Of a stretch of 12,330 nucleotides of DNA, positions 4,731 through 12,330 are shown piece by piece; within the stretch, counting starts at the first letter, position 1; every line of letters begins with the position of its first letter. The stretch is taken from NCBI GenBank assembly GCA_018369555.1, contig JAGZCC010000066.1, positions 1 to 12,330 on the forward strand, read 5' to 3'. The notes beneath the pieces were generated by a model. That model had not been told where the DNA came from. It did not search any database and saw nothing but the letters and a program-made list of their open reading frames with translations. Both the position numbers and the translations under genes were made by a program. Origin of the DNA: Thomasclavelia spiroformis. Its GTDB lineage: Bacteria; Bacillota_I; Bacilli_A; Erysipelotrichales; Coprobacillaceae.

Positions 4731-7700
4731 TTAATCATTTTCTTTTTTTCTAAGAACTTTAGCTCCAGCAACACTTAATAAAGCAAGCCCTGCTAATGTT
4801 CCTACTAGTGCATCATCACCTGTTTTTACACTTACTGTTGTATCGCCTTTATTTACTGGTGTATTTGCAGTTGGTGTATTTACTGTGTTATCTACAGCCG
4901 GTGTATTTACTTCTAAGCTATTGATTGCTTTTTCTAACACATCTTTTGCACTATTTACTTCTTCTTGAGTTGCATTTGAATTTCCATATACTGCCTTTGC
5001 TGTTAATAAAGCATTTTCTACTACAGCATATGATGCTTTTGTATAATTAGCACTATCTAATCCTTCTGCTTTATTGATTAAATCTTCTAATAAGCTCTTA
5101 TCTGGAATTAATCTTAAATTCAAGAAGGCTGTTACTAATTCATTGTATGCACTATTTACTTCTGGTTGCATTGCATTTTCATCTTCATATACAACAATTG
5201 CTTCATTTAACTCAGTTTCAAATGGTGTCCATGTAGCTTCCGTATATTTAGTAGCTTCTAAACCACTTACTTTATCAATGAATGCTTTTAAGGCTGTTTT
5301 ATCGCCTTTGAAGAATTCTAATTTTTGCATTGCACTTGCAAGTCTGTCAAATGCTGCATTTATTTCTGGTTGCATTGCATTTTCATCTTCATATACATCT
5401 TTAGCTTCTTGTAAAGCCGCATTGAATTCTTTTACCACTACTGGAATTACATTATCTAAATTAGCTTGATTTGCTAAATCTAAAGCAATTTTTAATATTG
5501 TTTTATCACCTTTATAGAATTCTAATTTTTGTAGTACTGCAGATAAACGACTAAATGCATTATTAACTTCTTTTTGTGTAGCATTTGCATCATTGTAAAC
5601 TGCATTTGCTTCATCTCTTGCTTCTTTGAATTCTTTTACTACTACTGGAATTACATTTTCTAATTGTTTTTCTGTTACAGCATTGGCATTATCTACTGCT
5701 ATTTTTAATAATGATTTATCAGCAGTTGCAGTTGCCATGAAATCAAAGTAGTCAACGTTTGCTACATATGCTTGTTTATCATCAACCGGATCATTTCCTA
5801 CAAATGTGAAGTATAAATCATGTAATCCAATAAATTGATCACGAACAGCTTCAGGAATTTCTACTGTTGTTGTAACATAGTTATTCCATCCACCAGTCTT
5901 AGTAGTACCTACTGTAAATAATGGATCTCCATCACGTGAATCTACACGTACTTCGATTTGTCCTTTTTCACATCCATCACTATTTTGTACTGAATATCTA
6001 ACTTCAATTTTATCTGGTGCTGTATTAAATTCTACATCACGGTATCCTACCCATGTATTCTTTTTAACTCCACCGATATTTGTACCATCATTTACAATAC
6101 TGCTATGACTTGTATCAAAGCTTTCTGCTTCGATTTTTTCTAAACCATCTCTAACGTTTTCAACACGTTTAATGATATCACGTAATGAATTATATTGTGC
6201 TACGATTTCATCTTGAGTTGCATCTGGATTATCAACTACTGCTTGAGCAGCTGCAATACCATCATTTAAGATTTGTTTTACTGTATCACTCATTTGAGAT
6301 TGATCAATTTCTTTAGCACTTGCAATTACTTTGCCTAATAAATCTTTTGTAATACCAGAATAATCATCTGCATCTCCAAGTAATTCAACTTCTGATAAAG
6401 TTGTTCCACCTTTTAATGCTAATTTATAATATTGATATGCTGATGTAGCATCTACACCGAATGGTCTAGTATATCTTCCCCATTCAAATTCAACATTATC
6501 TCTATTTGTAATTTCTGTCCATTCGCTTCCATCATTTGATCCATATAATACAAATGAATTAGGAGCGGCAGCTTGTTGATCTTTTGTTGATGTTAAAGTC
6601 ATCATATTTACAGTTACAGGTCTATTAAAGCTATAATATAATTCTGTATCTTCTGTAAATGTTGCAGCATTATTTGAATTATTATCAAATAAATTAGTAA
6701 TATCTTTAACACCTTTTCCAGAAACTGTATCTTTATTAACATTTAGAGCAAATTCATCTGCTACATCTAAACTTGAAACAGTTAAATCTTTATCTGGATT
6801 TGGAACTTCATCTCCAGTTGTAATTGAAGTACCATCACCTTCAATACCCCATTGTTTATTTGGAGTAGCACTCATATTAAAGATAATTTCTCCACCATCA
6901 GTTAATGTTTTTGAAGAAATAAAGCTTGAATTATGAGCTTCTCCATTAACAGTCATTGATTGAACATAAACATTTTCATCACTATTGTTGTTAGCTTTGA
7001 TTGTTAATGTTTTACCATTTTCTAAATGAATAGTAGCTTCATCATATAATGGAGAACCAATAGCATATTCACCACTACCCATATTTACTGGGAAGAATCC
7101 AAGTGATGATAATACTTGCCATCCACTCATTTCACCATTATCTTCGTCACCTAAATAACCTTGACCAAAATCAGCACCTACATAACATCTATCTAATACA
7201 TCACGAACTAATGCTTGTGTTTTCCAAGGTTGTTTAGCGTAATTGTACATATAAATGATTCCATGTGAAGGTTGGTTACTATGACCATATTGTCCTAACT
7301 TAACATCACGTGCTTCTCTTTGTTCATGAATACCACCTGCACCATCAGTTGCATTATATCCATTATAAGTACCTTTTGTTGTAAAGATTGTATCCATTCT
7401 TGTTCCTAAGGCTTCAGTTCCACCGTATAAGTTAGCAAGACCTTTTCCATCTTGTGGTACTGTAACAGTCATGTTATATGCATTTGTTTCAGTGTAGTCT
7501 CCTCCCCAGAATGTTGGATCGAAACTATCTCCACTAGTAAATTCACCATTAGCATTTTTACCTTTAAACCATTTTTCAGTTGGATCATCAGATGAACCAT
7601 CAAATAAATTTACATAGTTTAAAGCTCTGTTACGATAATATTCTACTTCATCTAAATATGTTTGTGCAGCTTCTTCATTACCTGCAGCTAAAGCTTCATC

Positions 7701-10328
7701 AGCTAATCTTTGAGCCATTTGTGAAATACCATAGTCATTGATATAACCTTCCATTGACCAAGAGAATCCTTCACCTGTTGAATTAGTTGTATATCCTCTA
7801 AAAATAGATGTAGTTAATTCAGCTCTACCACCTAAAGTCAAGTTTTCAACATTTACAACTGATGCATTTTTTAAAGATGATTTATAAGCATCTTCGATTT
7901 CAAAATCAGCACCTTTTGCCGCTGCATCACCAAAGATTATATCTGAGCTTGTTCCTACCATTGAATTTGTTCCACCTGGAGCAACCCATCTAGGAACCCA
8001 TTCACCATCATTATAATGTTCAACTAAACCGTTTAACATTTCTTCATATTTTTCTGGAGTCAATAATGAATAAGCAGCCCAAGTAGTATGATAAGTATCC
8101 CAGAAACCGTTATTATAATATAATTCGCCTTCTTTTACTTCATCACTTACTGTACTCTTATATTGCCAAACTGGTTTTTCATTAGTTCCAGTATTTTCTG
8201 ATAATAAGTTTGGATAACAGAACAATCTATATAAATTAGAGTATAGAGTTACTTTTTGTTCATGACTAGCACCCTTAACTGTAATAACATCTAATTTATC
8301 ATTCCATTCTTCTCTACTATCAGTATAAACTTCATCAAAGTTCTTTTCTTTAAGTTCTAAATCAAAATTCTTTTTAGCTTGTTCAGGACTAATGAAAGAT
8401 GTTGCAACTTTCATTTCAACTGTTTGAGCATCACCAAAATTAATAATAGCAGAATTTTCTGCACTATTTCCATGGCGAGAATTTGTCCATTCTTTATCAA
8501 ATTCACCATATACATACATAGTTTTCATACCGTTACTTTTGTTGTTTGTATATGCTGTAAATGATTTATGATCATCATTTAAAGTAACTTTTTTATTACT
8601 TCCACGAACTGAATCTAAAATTACGTTATGGTAAGTTGCACTATCATCAAATGTAAATTTAGTTGCAGATCCATGTAATGTTGGTGATAATTCTAATTTT
8701 GATCCGGCTGCATTTCCTTCTGCAAATTCTACTGAATAGTAATGTGCTTTTGCAGTCTCATTTTCATGTGAGAATTTTGCAGCTCTTTCATTTGCTCCAA
8801 TTGAAGAATCTCCACTTGGATCAATACTTGTATTTACCATGTATTCCCAGTTTCCACGATCACCAACCCAGTAACTTGGTTCATGGCTTACACTAATATG
8901 TTTAAGAGTTCCTGTATTACCATTTTGTTGATATGTATATAACTTATTATCACCGCTATTAGTTACTGGTGCCCAGAAGTTAAATCCATGCGGTACTGTA
9001 ACTAGAGGTGCAGTTAATCCACGTGAAAAGTTTGGTGAATCATTAGTTCCACGTAAGATATTTACATACTCAGCTAAATTGTTATCATCATATTCTTCTA
9101 AAGCTTCTTCATAGATTTTTACATTATCTAAATAATTTCTAAAATCTACATCTTTATCAGCTTTATTATCTTTGTTATCATATGCAACTAATACTTCAGT
9201 AATTACTTTACCTCTCAAGCTTGGATATTCTCCTAAACGAGCAGTAATTTTATTCCATTGATTAGTTATTAATGTACGAGAATCACCTTGACCTTGTGGT
9301 GTTAATAAATTACCATTAGTATCTTCAATTCCCATATCACTTAGATATGTTCCATCGCTGAATTTTAAATCTACTGCCATGTTCATTTGTGTCCAGTTAT
9401 AATCATATTCTCCATTAATTAAACCAGGGAAAATCAAATAACTTAAAGCAGTATTTTCAGTAATAGTAACATTTAAATCTTTATACAAAGTATTCCATGA
9501 ATGAGCTGCTTCTGTTCCTAGATGTTTACCTGATACTTCTAGGGCAAAATTATCATCCCATCCTTTATTTGAAATTTGATTCCATGCTTCAGTAGGACCA
9601 GTTGAAATTTTAGTAACCATAGTTGGTTCTACAACTTCTTCTTTTTCTTCACCTGTTCCTAAAAGTAAATCAGCAAATTGTGTTAACTGATTATTTCCTT
9701 TATTTGCTGTAACTTCAATTTTGTAATATTGATATGCAGTTGGTGTTGCAATTGCAAATTCTTTCTTTTCAAATCTCTTTGAAAATGCTTGATCACTTTG
9801 TTGATCGATTACAACCCATTCATTTCCATCTGTAGATCCATAAAATGTCCAATTTTTTGGATCACGTTCTGGAGAATCGTTTGCTGATACCATCGCATAG
9901 CGATCTAAAGCTTTTGCTTCATCAAAAGCAAATTCTACACGAACCGGTTTTTCTTGTGATGGAACATTTTCATTAGTTAAAAACTTTGATCCAGAATCCC
10001 TGTCAAATAGTTTAACTTTTCTTTCAGCATCATTGAAGTCGCTGCTTCCAGTAACGGTACTTAGATCAACTTCTCTAGTAACATCACCTTTAATCAAATC
10101 AGCAGGAACAAACCCCTCAATGTTTTCACTACCTTTAGTTTTATCAACTGTATTTTCTAAAAATCCTTCTTCACCATTGAAAGAAGTTTCCCACAAAATC
10201 ATATCTTCTGTAAGCTGATTTCTAGTATCAGTTGCAAGAACATTGATTGGACAGGAACTAATAATTGTAGTTGCACTGATCAATCCTGTAGCAAAATACG
10301 AAAATATTTTTTTCTTTCTTGCTTTCAT
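4731..10328 (-). CDS. Secreted, multi-modular GH92-family mannosidase with Gln in place of the catalytic acid; wall-anchored
   Basis: Extracellular calcium-dependent GH92 enzyme acting on terminal alpha-mannose, 1865 residues. Order: signal peptide (1-33, cut after VLA), discoidin-like domain (about 45-225), beta-sandwich (235-410), GH92 N-terminal domain (417-665; VPHGFNFWAPVT) and GH92 catalytic barrel (670-1155; GFWDTYHT with Asp744, then GDEDNGEMS). Next come a discoidin/F5-8C domain (1180-1320), a FIVAR-like helical unit (1326-1393), a CBM6-like domain (1395-1531), four FIVAR repeats (1537-1806), a Thr/Pro/Asn linker, and a sorting signal SVKTG (1833-1837) with a hydrophobic segment and RKKEND tail. 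The base region keeps Asp1061 and Asp1063 in GDED. The acid position of the usual NEPSH motif is Gln1019 (NQPSH), as recalled for the mannose-1-phosphodiesterase CcGH92_5, so mannosyl-phosphate diesters are a plausible substrate (inference). The start ATG has an AAGGAGG (10348-10342). The operator upstream matches the PTS operon's. Confidence 0.93.
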   Translation of the reverse strand: MKARKKKIFSYFATGLISATTIISSCPINVLATDTRNQLTEDMILWETSFNGEEGFLENTVDKTKGSENIEGFVPADLIKGDVTREVDLSTVTGSSDFNDAERKVKLFDRDSGSKFLTNENVPSQEKPVRVEFAFDEAKALDRYAMVSANDSPERDPKNWTFYGSTDGNEWVVIDQQSDQAFSKRFEKKEFAIATPTAYQYYKIEVTANKGNNQLTQFADLLLGTGEEKEEVVEPTMVTKISTGPTEAWNQISNKGWDDNFALEVSGKHLGTEAAHSWNTLYKDLNVTITENTALSYLIFPGLINGEYDYNWTQMNMAVDLKFSDGTYLSDMGIEDTNGNLLTPQGQGDSRTLITNQWNKITARLGEYPSLRGKVITEVLVAYDNKDNKADKDVDFRNYLDNVKIYEEALEEYDDNNLAEYVNILRGTNDSPNFSRGLTAPLVTVPHGFNFWAPVTNSGDNKLYTYQQNGNTGTLKHISVSHEPSYWVGDRGNWEYMVNTSIDPSGDSSIGANERAAKFSHENETAKAHYYSVEFAEGNAAGSKLELSPTLHGSATKFTFDDSATYHNVILDSVRGSNKKVTLNDDHKSFTAYTNNKSNGMKTMYVYGEFDKEWTNSRHGNSAENSAIINFGDAQTVEMKVATSFISPEQAKKNFDLELKEKNFDEVYTDSREEWNDKLDVITVKGASHEQKVTLYSNLYRLFCYPNLLSENTGTNEKPVWQYKSTVSDEVKEGELYYNNGFWDTYHTTWAAYSLLTPEKYEEMLNGLVEHYNDGEWVPRWVAPGGTNSMVGTSSDIIFGDAAAKGADFEIEDAYKSSLKNASVVNVENLTLGGRAELTTSIFRGYTTNSTGEGFSWSMEGYINDYGISQMAQRLADEALAAGNEEAAQTYLDEVEYYRNRALNYVNLFDGSSDDPTEKWFKGKNANGEFTSGDSFDPTFWGGDYTETNAYNMTVTVPQDGKGLANLYGGTEALGTRMDTIFTTKGTYNGYNATDGAGGIHEQREARDVKLGQYGHSNQPSHGIIYMYNYAKQPWKTQALVRDVLDRCYVGADFGQGYLGDEDNGEMSGWQVLSSLGFFPVNMGSGEYAIGSPLYDEATIHLENGKTLTIKANNNSDENVYVQSMTVNGEAHNSSFISSKTLTDGGEIIFNMSATPNKQWGIEGDGTSITTGDEVPNPDKDLTVSSLDVADEFALNVNKDTVSGKGVKDITNLFDNNSNNAATFTEDTELYYSFNRPVTVNMMTLTSTKDQQAAAPNSFVLYGSNDGSEWTEITNRDNVEFEWGRYTRPFGVDATSAYQYYKLALKGGTTLSEVELLGDADDYSGITKDLLGKVIASAKEIDQSQMSDTVKQILNDGIAAAQAVVDNPDATQDEIVAQYNSLRDIIKRVENVRDGLEKIEAESFDTSHSSIVNDGTNIGGVKKNTWVGYRDVEFNTAPDKIEVRYSVQNSDGCEKGQIEVRVDSRDGDPLFTVGTTKTGGWNNYVTTTVEIPEAVRDQFIGLHDLYFTFVGNDPVDDKQAYVANVDYFDFMATATADKSLLKIAVDNANAVTEKQLENVIPVVVKEFKEARDEANAVYNDANATQKEVNNAFSRLSAVLQKLEFYKGDKTILKIALDLANQANLDNVIPVVVKEFNAALQEAKDVYEDENAMQPEINAAFDRLASAMQKLEFFKGDKTALKAFIDKVSGLEATKYTEATWTPFETELNEAIVVYEDENAMQPEVNSAYNELVTAFLNLRLIPDKSLLEDLINKAEGLDSANYTKASYAVVENALLTAKAVYGNSNATQEEVNSAKDVLEKAINSLEVNTPAVDNTVNTPTANTPVNKGDTTVSVKTGDDALVGTLAGLALLSVAGAKVLRKKEND
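4911..5720 (-). repeat. Four tandem FIVAR repeats in the GH92 C-terminus, with a 204-bp DNA period
   Basis: Residues 1537-1806 are four helical units of about 64-70 residues, each opening with DK(S/T)-x-L and containing an xA(M/T)Q-x-E-(V/I)N-x-A motif. At DNA level, 5160-5193 and 5364-5397 are identical over 34 nt. The near-identical stretches 5423-5459 and 5627-5663, and 5296 onward and 5500 onward, show the same 204-nt offset (68 codons). This indicates recent duplication or gene conversion. Such repeats usually act as a stalk that projects the enzyme from the wall. Confidence 0.85.
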
Positions 10329-10359
10329 ATTTTTTCTTTCTCCTCCTTTTTATATCTTA

Positions 10360-10391
10360 ATTATAGCACCTGTTATATTTATTTAAAGTTA
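10360..10391 (-). promoter_or_regulatory. Activator-dependent promoter of the GH92 gene
   Basis: On the minus strand there is a perfect TATAAT -10 (10365-10360), preceded by TGC, giving an extended -10. The -35 position is poor (CTTTAA, 10388-10383). TAACTTT at 10391-10385 lies 19 nt before the -10, as in the PTS operon promoter. The leader to the ATG is about 25 nt. Confidence 0.62.
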
Positions 10392-10396
10392 TAATA

Positions 10397-10425
10397 TTTG
10401 TAATTTTTTTTACAAAATTTACAAA
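10397..10425. promoter_or_regulatory. Operator O3 upstream of the GH92 promoter
   Basis: The perfect inverted repeat TTTGTAA (10397-10403), a 6-nt T spacer, and TTACAAA (10410-10416) have an extra TTACAAA half-site at 10419-10425. The outer half-site also forms a 10-bp inverted repeat with the first arm (10394-10403 with 10419-10428). Its near edge is 31 nt from the TATAAT, identical to O2 of the PTS operon. Confidence 0.7.
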
Positions 10426-10460
10426 TATCTACTATAATTAAATATTTTATTTTACAACTA

Positions 10461-10495
10461 AAAAAGTCTTCCTAAACATTCATCTAGAAAGACTA
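10461..10495 (-). terminator. Rho-independent terminator of the MATE transporter gene
   Basis: On the minus strand a 10-bp stem (10495-10486 with 10475-10466, one U-G pair) has a 10-nt loop and runs into six T residues (10466-10461). It separates the MATE gene from the GH92 promoter, so the two same-strand genes are separate units. Confidence 0.85.
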
Positions 10496-10516
10496 ATCCC
10501 TCAAAAAATAAACAAC

Positions 10517-11851
10517 CTAAACCTTAATCATCCAATTTGACTTTAAATAATATATTAAAAAAACAAGCGAACTTAAAGTCCAGGTCAATGGATATGCCCA
10601 AAATATTACTTCAATTTCAGATATAAAAGAAACCACAATAGTAATATAGGTAACCCGAATTATACACCAACAAACCAACATAACTAACATTGGAACAATC
10701 GATTTACCAGCTCCTCTTAATATTCCTGCAATACAATGAGAAAATGCTAACAAAAAATAAAATAACGTTACCGTTCTTGCTTGCATACTACCAAACCTAA
10801 CAACAGCATCAGTCTTATCAAACATCGCTATTAATTGTGGAATATATATATAAATTACTATTCCTACCAATTCTGACAAAATTAAAGAACAAACTATTCC
10901 AAATCTAGCTCCTTTTTTTACTCGAGCATATTTTTTTGCACCTAAATTTTGACTAGTAAATGTCGTTAATGCCATTGCAAAACAAGTTATTGGTAAAAAG
11001 GCAAACCCTTCAATTTTTGAATATGAACCACAACCTGCTACTGCCATTTTTCCAAAACTATTAATATGACTTTGAACCACAACATTTGCAAATGCAATAA
11101 TAGAGTTTTGAATACCTGCAGGTAAACCATTTGAAATAACCTGTTTCAATAAATAACGATCAAAATGAATATCTTTAATAACTAAACAATATTCTTTCGG
11201 GGCCTTTGTTAAATGAATAACACATAAAATCGCACTAACAACCTGCGAAATAATTGTCGCCAAAGCTGCAGAACCAACCCCAAAATCAAATCCAGAAATA
11301 AAAACAAGATCCAAAACAACGTTAATAATTGATGAAATAATTAAATAATATAATGGGTGTCTACTATCTCCTACAGCCTGTAAAATACCTGTTAAAAAAT
11401 TATACAAAACAAAGGCAATCGATCCCATAAAATAAACTCGAAAATAAATAATTGAATTTGGTAATACATCTTTAGGTGTTGCCATTAATTCAAGTATTTT
11501 AGGTGCTAAAACAAAACCACACAAAGTTAAAAAAATACCCGAAACAATTCCTAAAGCAACAGTAGTATGAATTGCTAAATGAACACGTTTATAATCCTTT
11601 GCCCCAAAATAACGCGCAATAACAACTCCAGCTCCAACTGCTATTCCATTAAAAAATCCAACTAATAAAAAAATTAAATTTCCTGAAGAACTCACTGCCG
11701 CTAAAGCATTACTACCCAAATAATTACCTACGATCAATGAATCAGCAGTGTTATATAATTGTTGAAATAAATTACCTAAAAATAAAGGTATCGCAAAAGC
11801 AATTATCGTTTTAGCAATTGATCCCTCACACATTGAAGTCTCCTGTTTCAT
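10517..11851 (-). CDS. MATE-family multidrug/cation efflux transporter
   Basis: Integral membrane antiporter exporting organic cations or metabolites against Na+ or H+. The 444 residues are the usual MATE length and show about twelve hydrophobic segments in two halves. The N-terminus has the family pattern PLFLGNLFQQLYNTADSLIV, with the conserved membrane acidic residue Asp37. ILQAVGDSRHPL (first half) and ILRGAGKSIVPM (second half) are the paired MATE repeats, and FTSQNLGAKKY is also typical. Two starts are possible. ATG 11851 has AGGGGG at 11863-11858 with 6-nt spacing. ATG 11833 (Met7) has CAGGAGA at 11846-11840, also 6 nt away. The longer form is given. It has its own promoter and terminator and no TTTGTAA operator, so a link to the mannosidase is not indicated. 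The substrate is unknown. Confidence 0.93.
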   Translation of the reverse strand: MKQETSMCEGSIAKTIIAFAIPLFLGNLFQQLYNTADSLIVGNYLGSNALAAVSSSGNLIFLLVGFFNGIAVGAGVVIARYFGAKDYKRVHLAIHTTVALGIVSGIFLTLCGFVLAPKILELMATPKDVLPNSIIYFRVYFMGSIAFVLYNFLTGILQAVGDSRHPLYYLIISSIINVVLDLVFISGFDFGVGSAALATIISQVVSAILCVIHLTKAPKEYCLVIKDIHFDRYLLKQVISNGLPAGIQNSIIAFANVVVQSHINSFGKMAVAGCGSYSKIEGFAFLPITCFAMALTTFTSQNLGAKKYARVKKGARFGIVCSLILSELVGIVIYIYIPQLIAMFDKTDAVVRFGSMQARTVTLFYFLLAFSHCIAGILRGAGKSIVPMLVMLVCWCIIRVTYITIVVSFISEIEVIFWAYPLTWTLSSLVFLIYYLKSNWMIKV

Positions 11852-11874
11852 ATTATTCCCCCTAACATAAAATT

Positions 11875-11883
11875 ATTGTAGCA
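11875..11883 (-). promoter_or_regulatory. Possible extended -10 promoter of the MATE gene
   Basis: TGC-TACAAT on the minus strand (11883-11875) lies 23 nt upstream of the ATG. No good -35 is found at 16-18 nt. The extended TG motif could compensate. The call is weak. Confidence 0.35.
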
Positions 11884-11976
11884 TAGATTATTTTATTAAT
11901 CTTTAAATTCAATAGTAAATATTTTAAAATACATCTTTTTTCTAAAAATAGACATTATATCAACAGATTAAAATAA

Positions 11977-12012
11977 AAAATTAAAAACTGATTTTATCAA
12001 TAAAACCAGTTT
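11977..12012 (-). terminator. Leftward Rho-independent terminator with no visible gene in front of it
   Basis: On the minus strand, AAACTGGTTTTA (12012-12001), the loop TTGA and TAAAATCAGTTT (11996-11985) form a 12-bp stem with one G-U pair. TTTTT, AA and TTTTTT follow. On the plus strand the stem has a mismatch and no T-tract, so it acts leftward. It should end a transcript coming from beyond 12012. No substantial ORF lies between it and the right edge, so the transcript may be a gene off the window or a small RNA. Confidence 0.7.
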
Positions 12013-12330
12013 CATATATATATTAATATTTAAAAATAATAAAACATCTTATGTGCATTTCTTTACCTTTTACCCTCACCACAATCATTAATTGTTTAAT
12101 AACTCCAAATTTAATCATCTATATAGATATCGTTAAATATAATAGTATTTTTTAAGAATATATAGATATATAGTTTACATCCTTTTTTAACCTTTTTTAG
12201 TATATTCATTATTATTAATATAAAATTTCATTTAAATTTTATATCTAATTTTCAATTATCCGCATAAACACTATACTTTCAAGCACTTTGAGGTATAGAA
12301 AAACACTCATTTTACCACGAATTTACCACG
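12013..12330. other. AT-rich non-coding region at the right edge, with a hairpin flanked by direct repeats
   Basis: No convincing gene. Visible are a 12-bp palindrome ATCTATATAGAT (12117-12128), a tandem 10-mer CCTTTTTTAA/CCTTTTTTAG (12181-12200), and a hairpin with 12-nt arms (12271-12282 and 12287-12298, one mismatch and two G-U pairs, loop GCAC). The direct repeat AAACACT flanks the hairpin (12266-12272 and 12301-12307). TTTACCACG occurs twice with an 11-nt period (12311-12319, 12322-12330). On the minus strand 12330-12307 reads RGKFVVK then TGA, which could be the tail of a gene entering from the right, but seven codons cannot establish this. Confidence 0.4.

Noticed and set aside
5074..5469. 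Plus-strand reading frame of 131 codons
   Set aside because: It is the reverse complement of the FIVAR repeats of the GH92 gene. Its internal repetition is inherited from those repeats.
12023..12088. A 21-codon minus-strand ORF (MIVVRVKGKEMHIRCF..) ending just before the leftward terminator
   Set aside because: The ribosome-binding site is weak and too far away (GGAG about 14 nt upstream), no promoter is clear, and short frames are expected by chance.
12307..12330. C-terminal tail (RGKFVVK, stop) of a gene entering from the right on the minus strand
   Set aside because: Seven codons at the edge, partly made of a duplicated TTTACCACG, cannot be told from chance.

Overview
The window is AT-rich DNA from a low-GC Gram-positive bacterium. 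The best guess is a gut Firmicute of the Erysipelotrichia type (Coprobacillus/Thomasclavelia-like). This rests on the strong AT bias, the Gram-positive ribosome-binding sites, a huge secreted glycan-degrading enzyme with FIVAR repeats, and a non-canonical sortase signal (SVKTG). The taxonomy is inference, since no rRNA or marker gene is present.

Layout from left to right. (1) At 1-93, minus strand, is the first 31 codons of a mannose-family PTS EIIA, with a good sigma-A promoter at 227-255. (2) The divergent intergenic region 94-426 holds two inverted-repeat operators and the promoter of the next operon. (3) At 427-4369, plus strand, is a four-gene operon: a PRD-type transcriptional activator with its own EIIB-like and EIIA-like domains, then a fructose-family PTS split into separate EIIA, EIIC and EIIB genes, ending at a terminator. 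(4) At 4419-4730 is non-coding DNA with a GC-richer island. I read the island as a decayed 5' fragment of a group II intron, sitting directly behind the terminator of the next gene. (5) At 4731-10328, minus strand, is an 1865-residue secreted, probably wall-anchored GH92 alpha-mannosidase-family enzyme with discoidin-like, CBM6-like and FIVAR modules. (6) At 10517-11851, minus strand, is a MATE-family efflux transporter with its own terminator. (7) At 11880-12330 is AT-rich non-coding DNA with one leftward terminator and a hairpin near the edge.

How the parts may work together. The promoters of the PTS operon and the GH92 gene carry the same operator, TTTGTAA-N6-TTAC(A/G)AA. In both, exactly 31 bp separate the operator from a TATAAT -10 box, and both have the same TAACTTT in place of a good -35. 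This is strong internal evidence that one activator, most simply the PRD protein encoded here, switches on the surface mannosidase and the sugar transporter together. The GH92 enzyme has Gln1019 where the catalytic acid Glu is normally found (NQPSH instead of NEPSH). From family knowledge this suggests cleavage of mannose-1-phosphodiesters, as in phosphomannan, rather than ordinary mannosides. The combined reading is a phosphomannan or mannan utilisation locus in which the enzyme releases sugar at the cell surface and the PTS imports it. The substrate assignment is a hypothesis.
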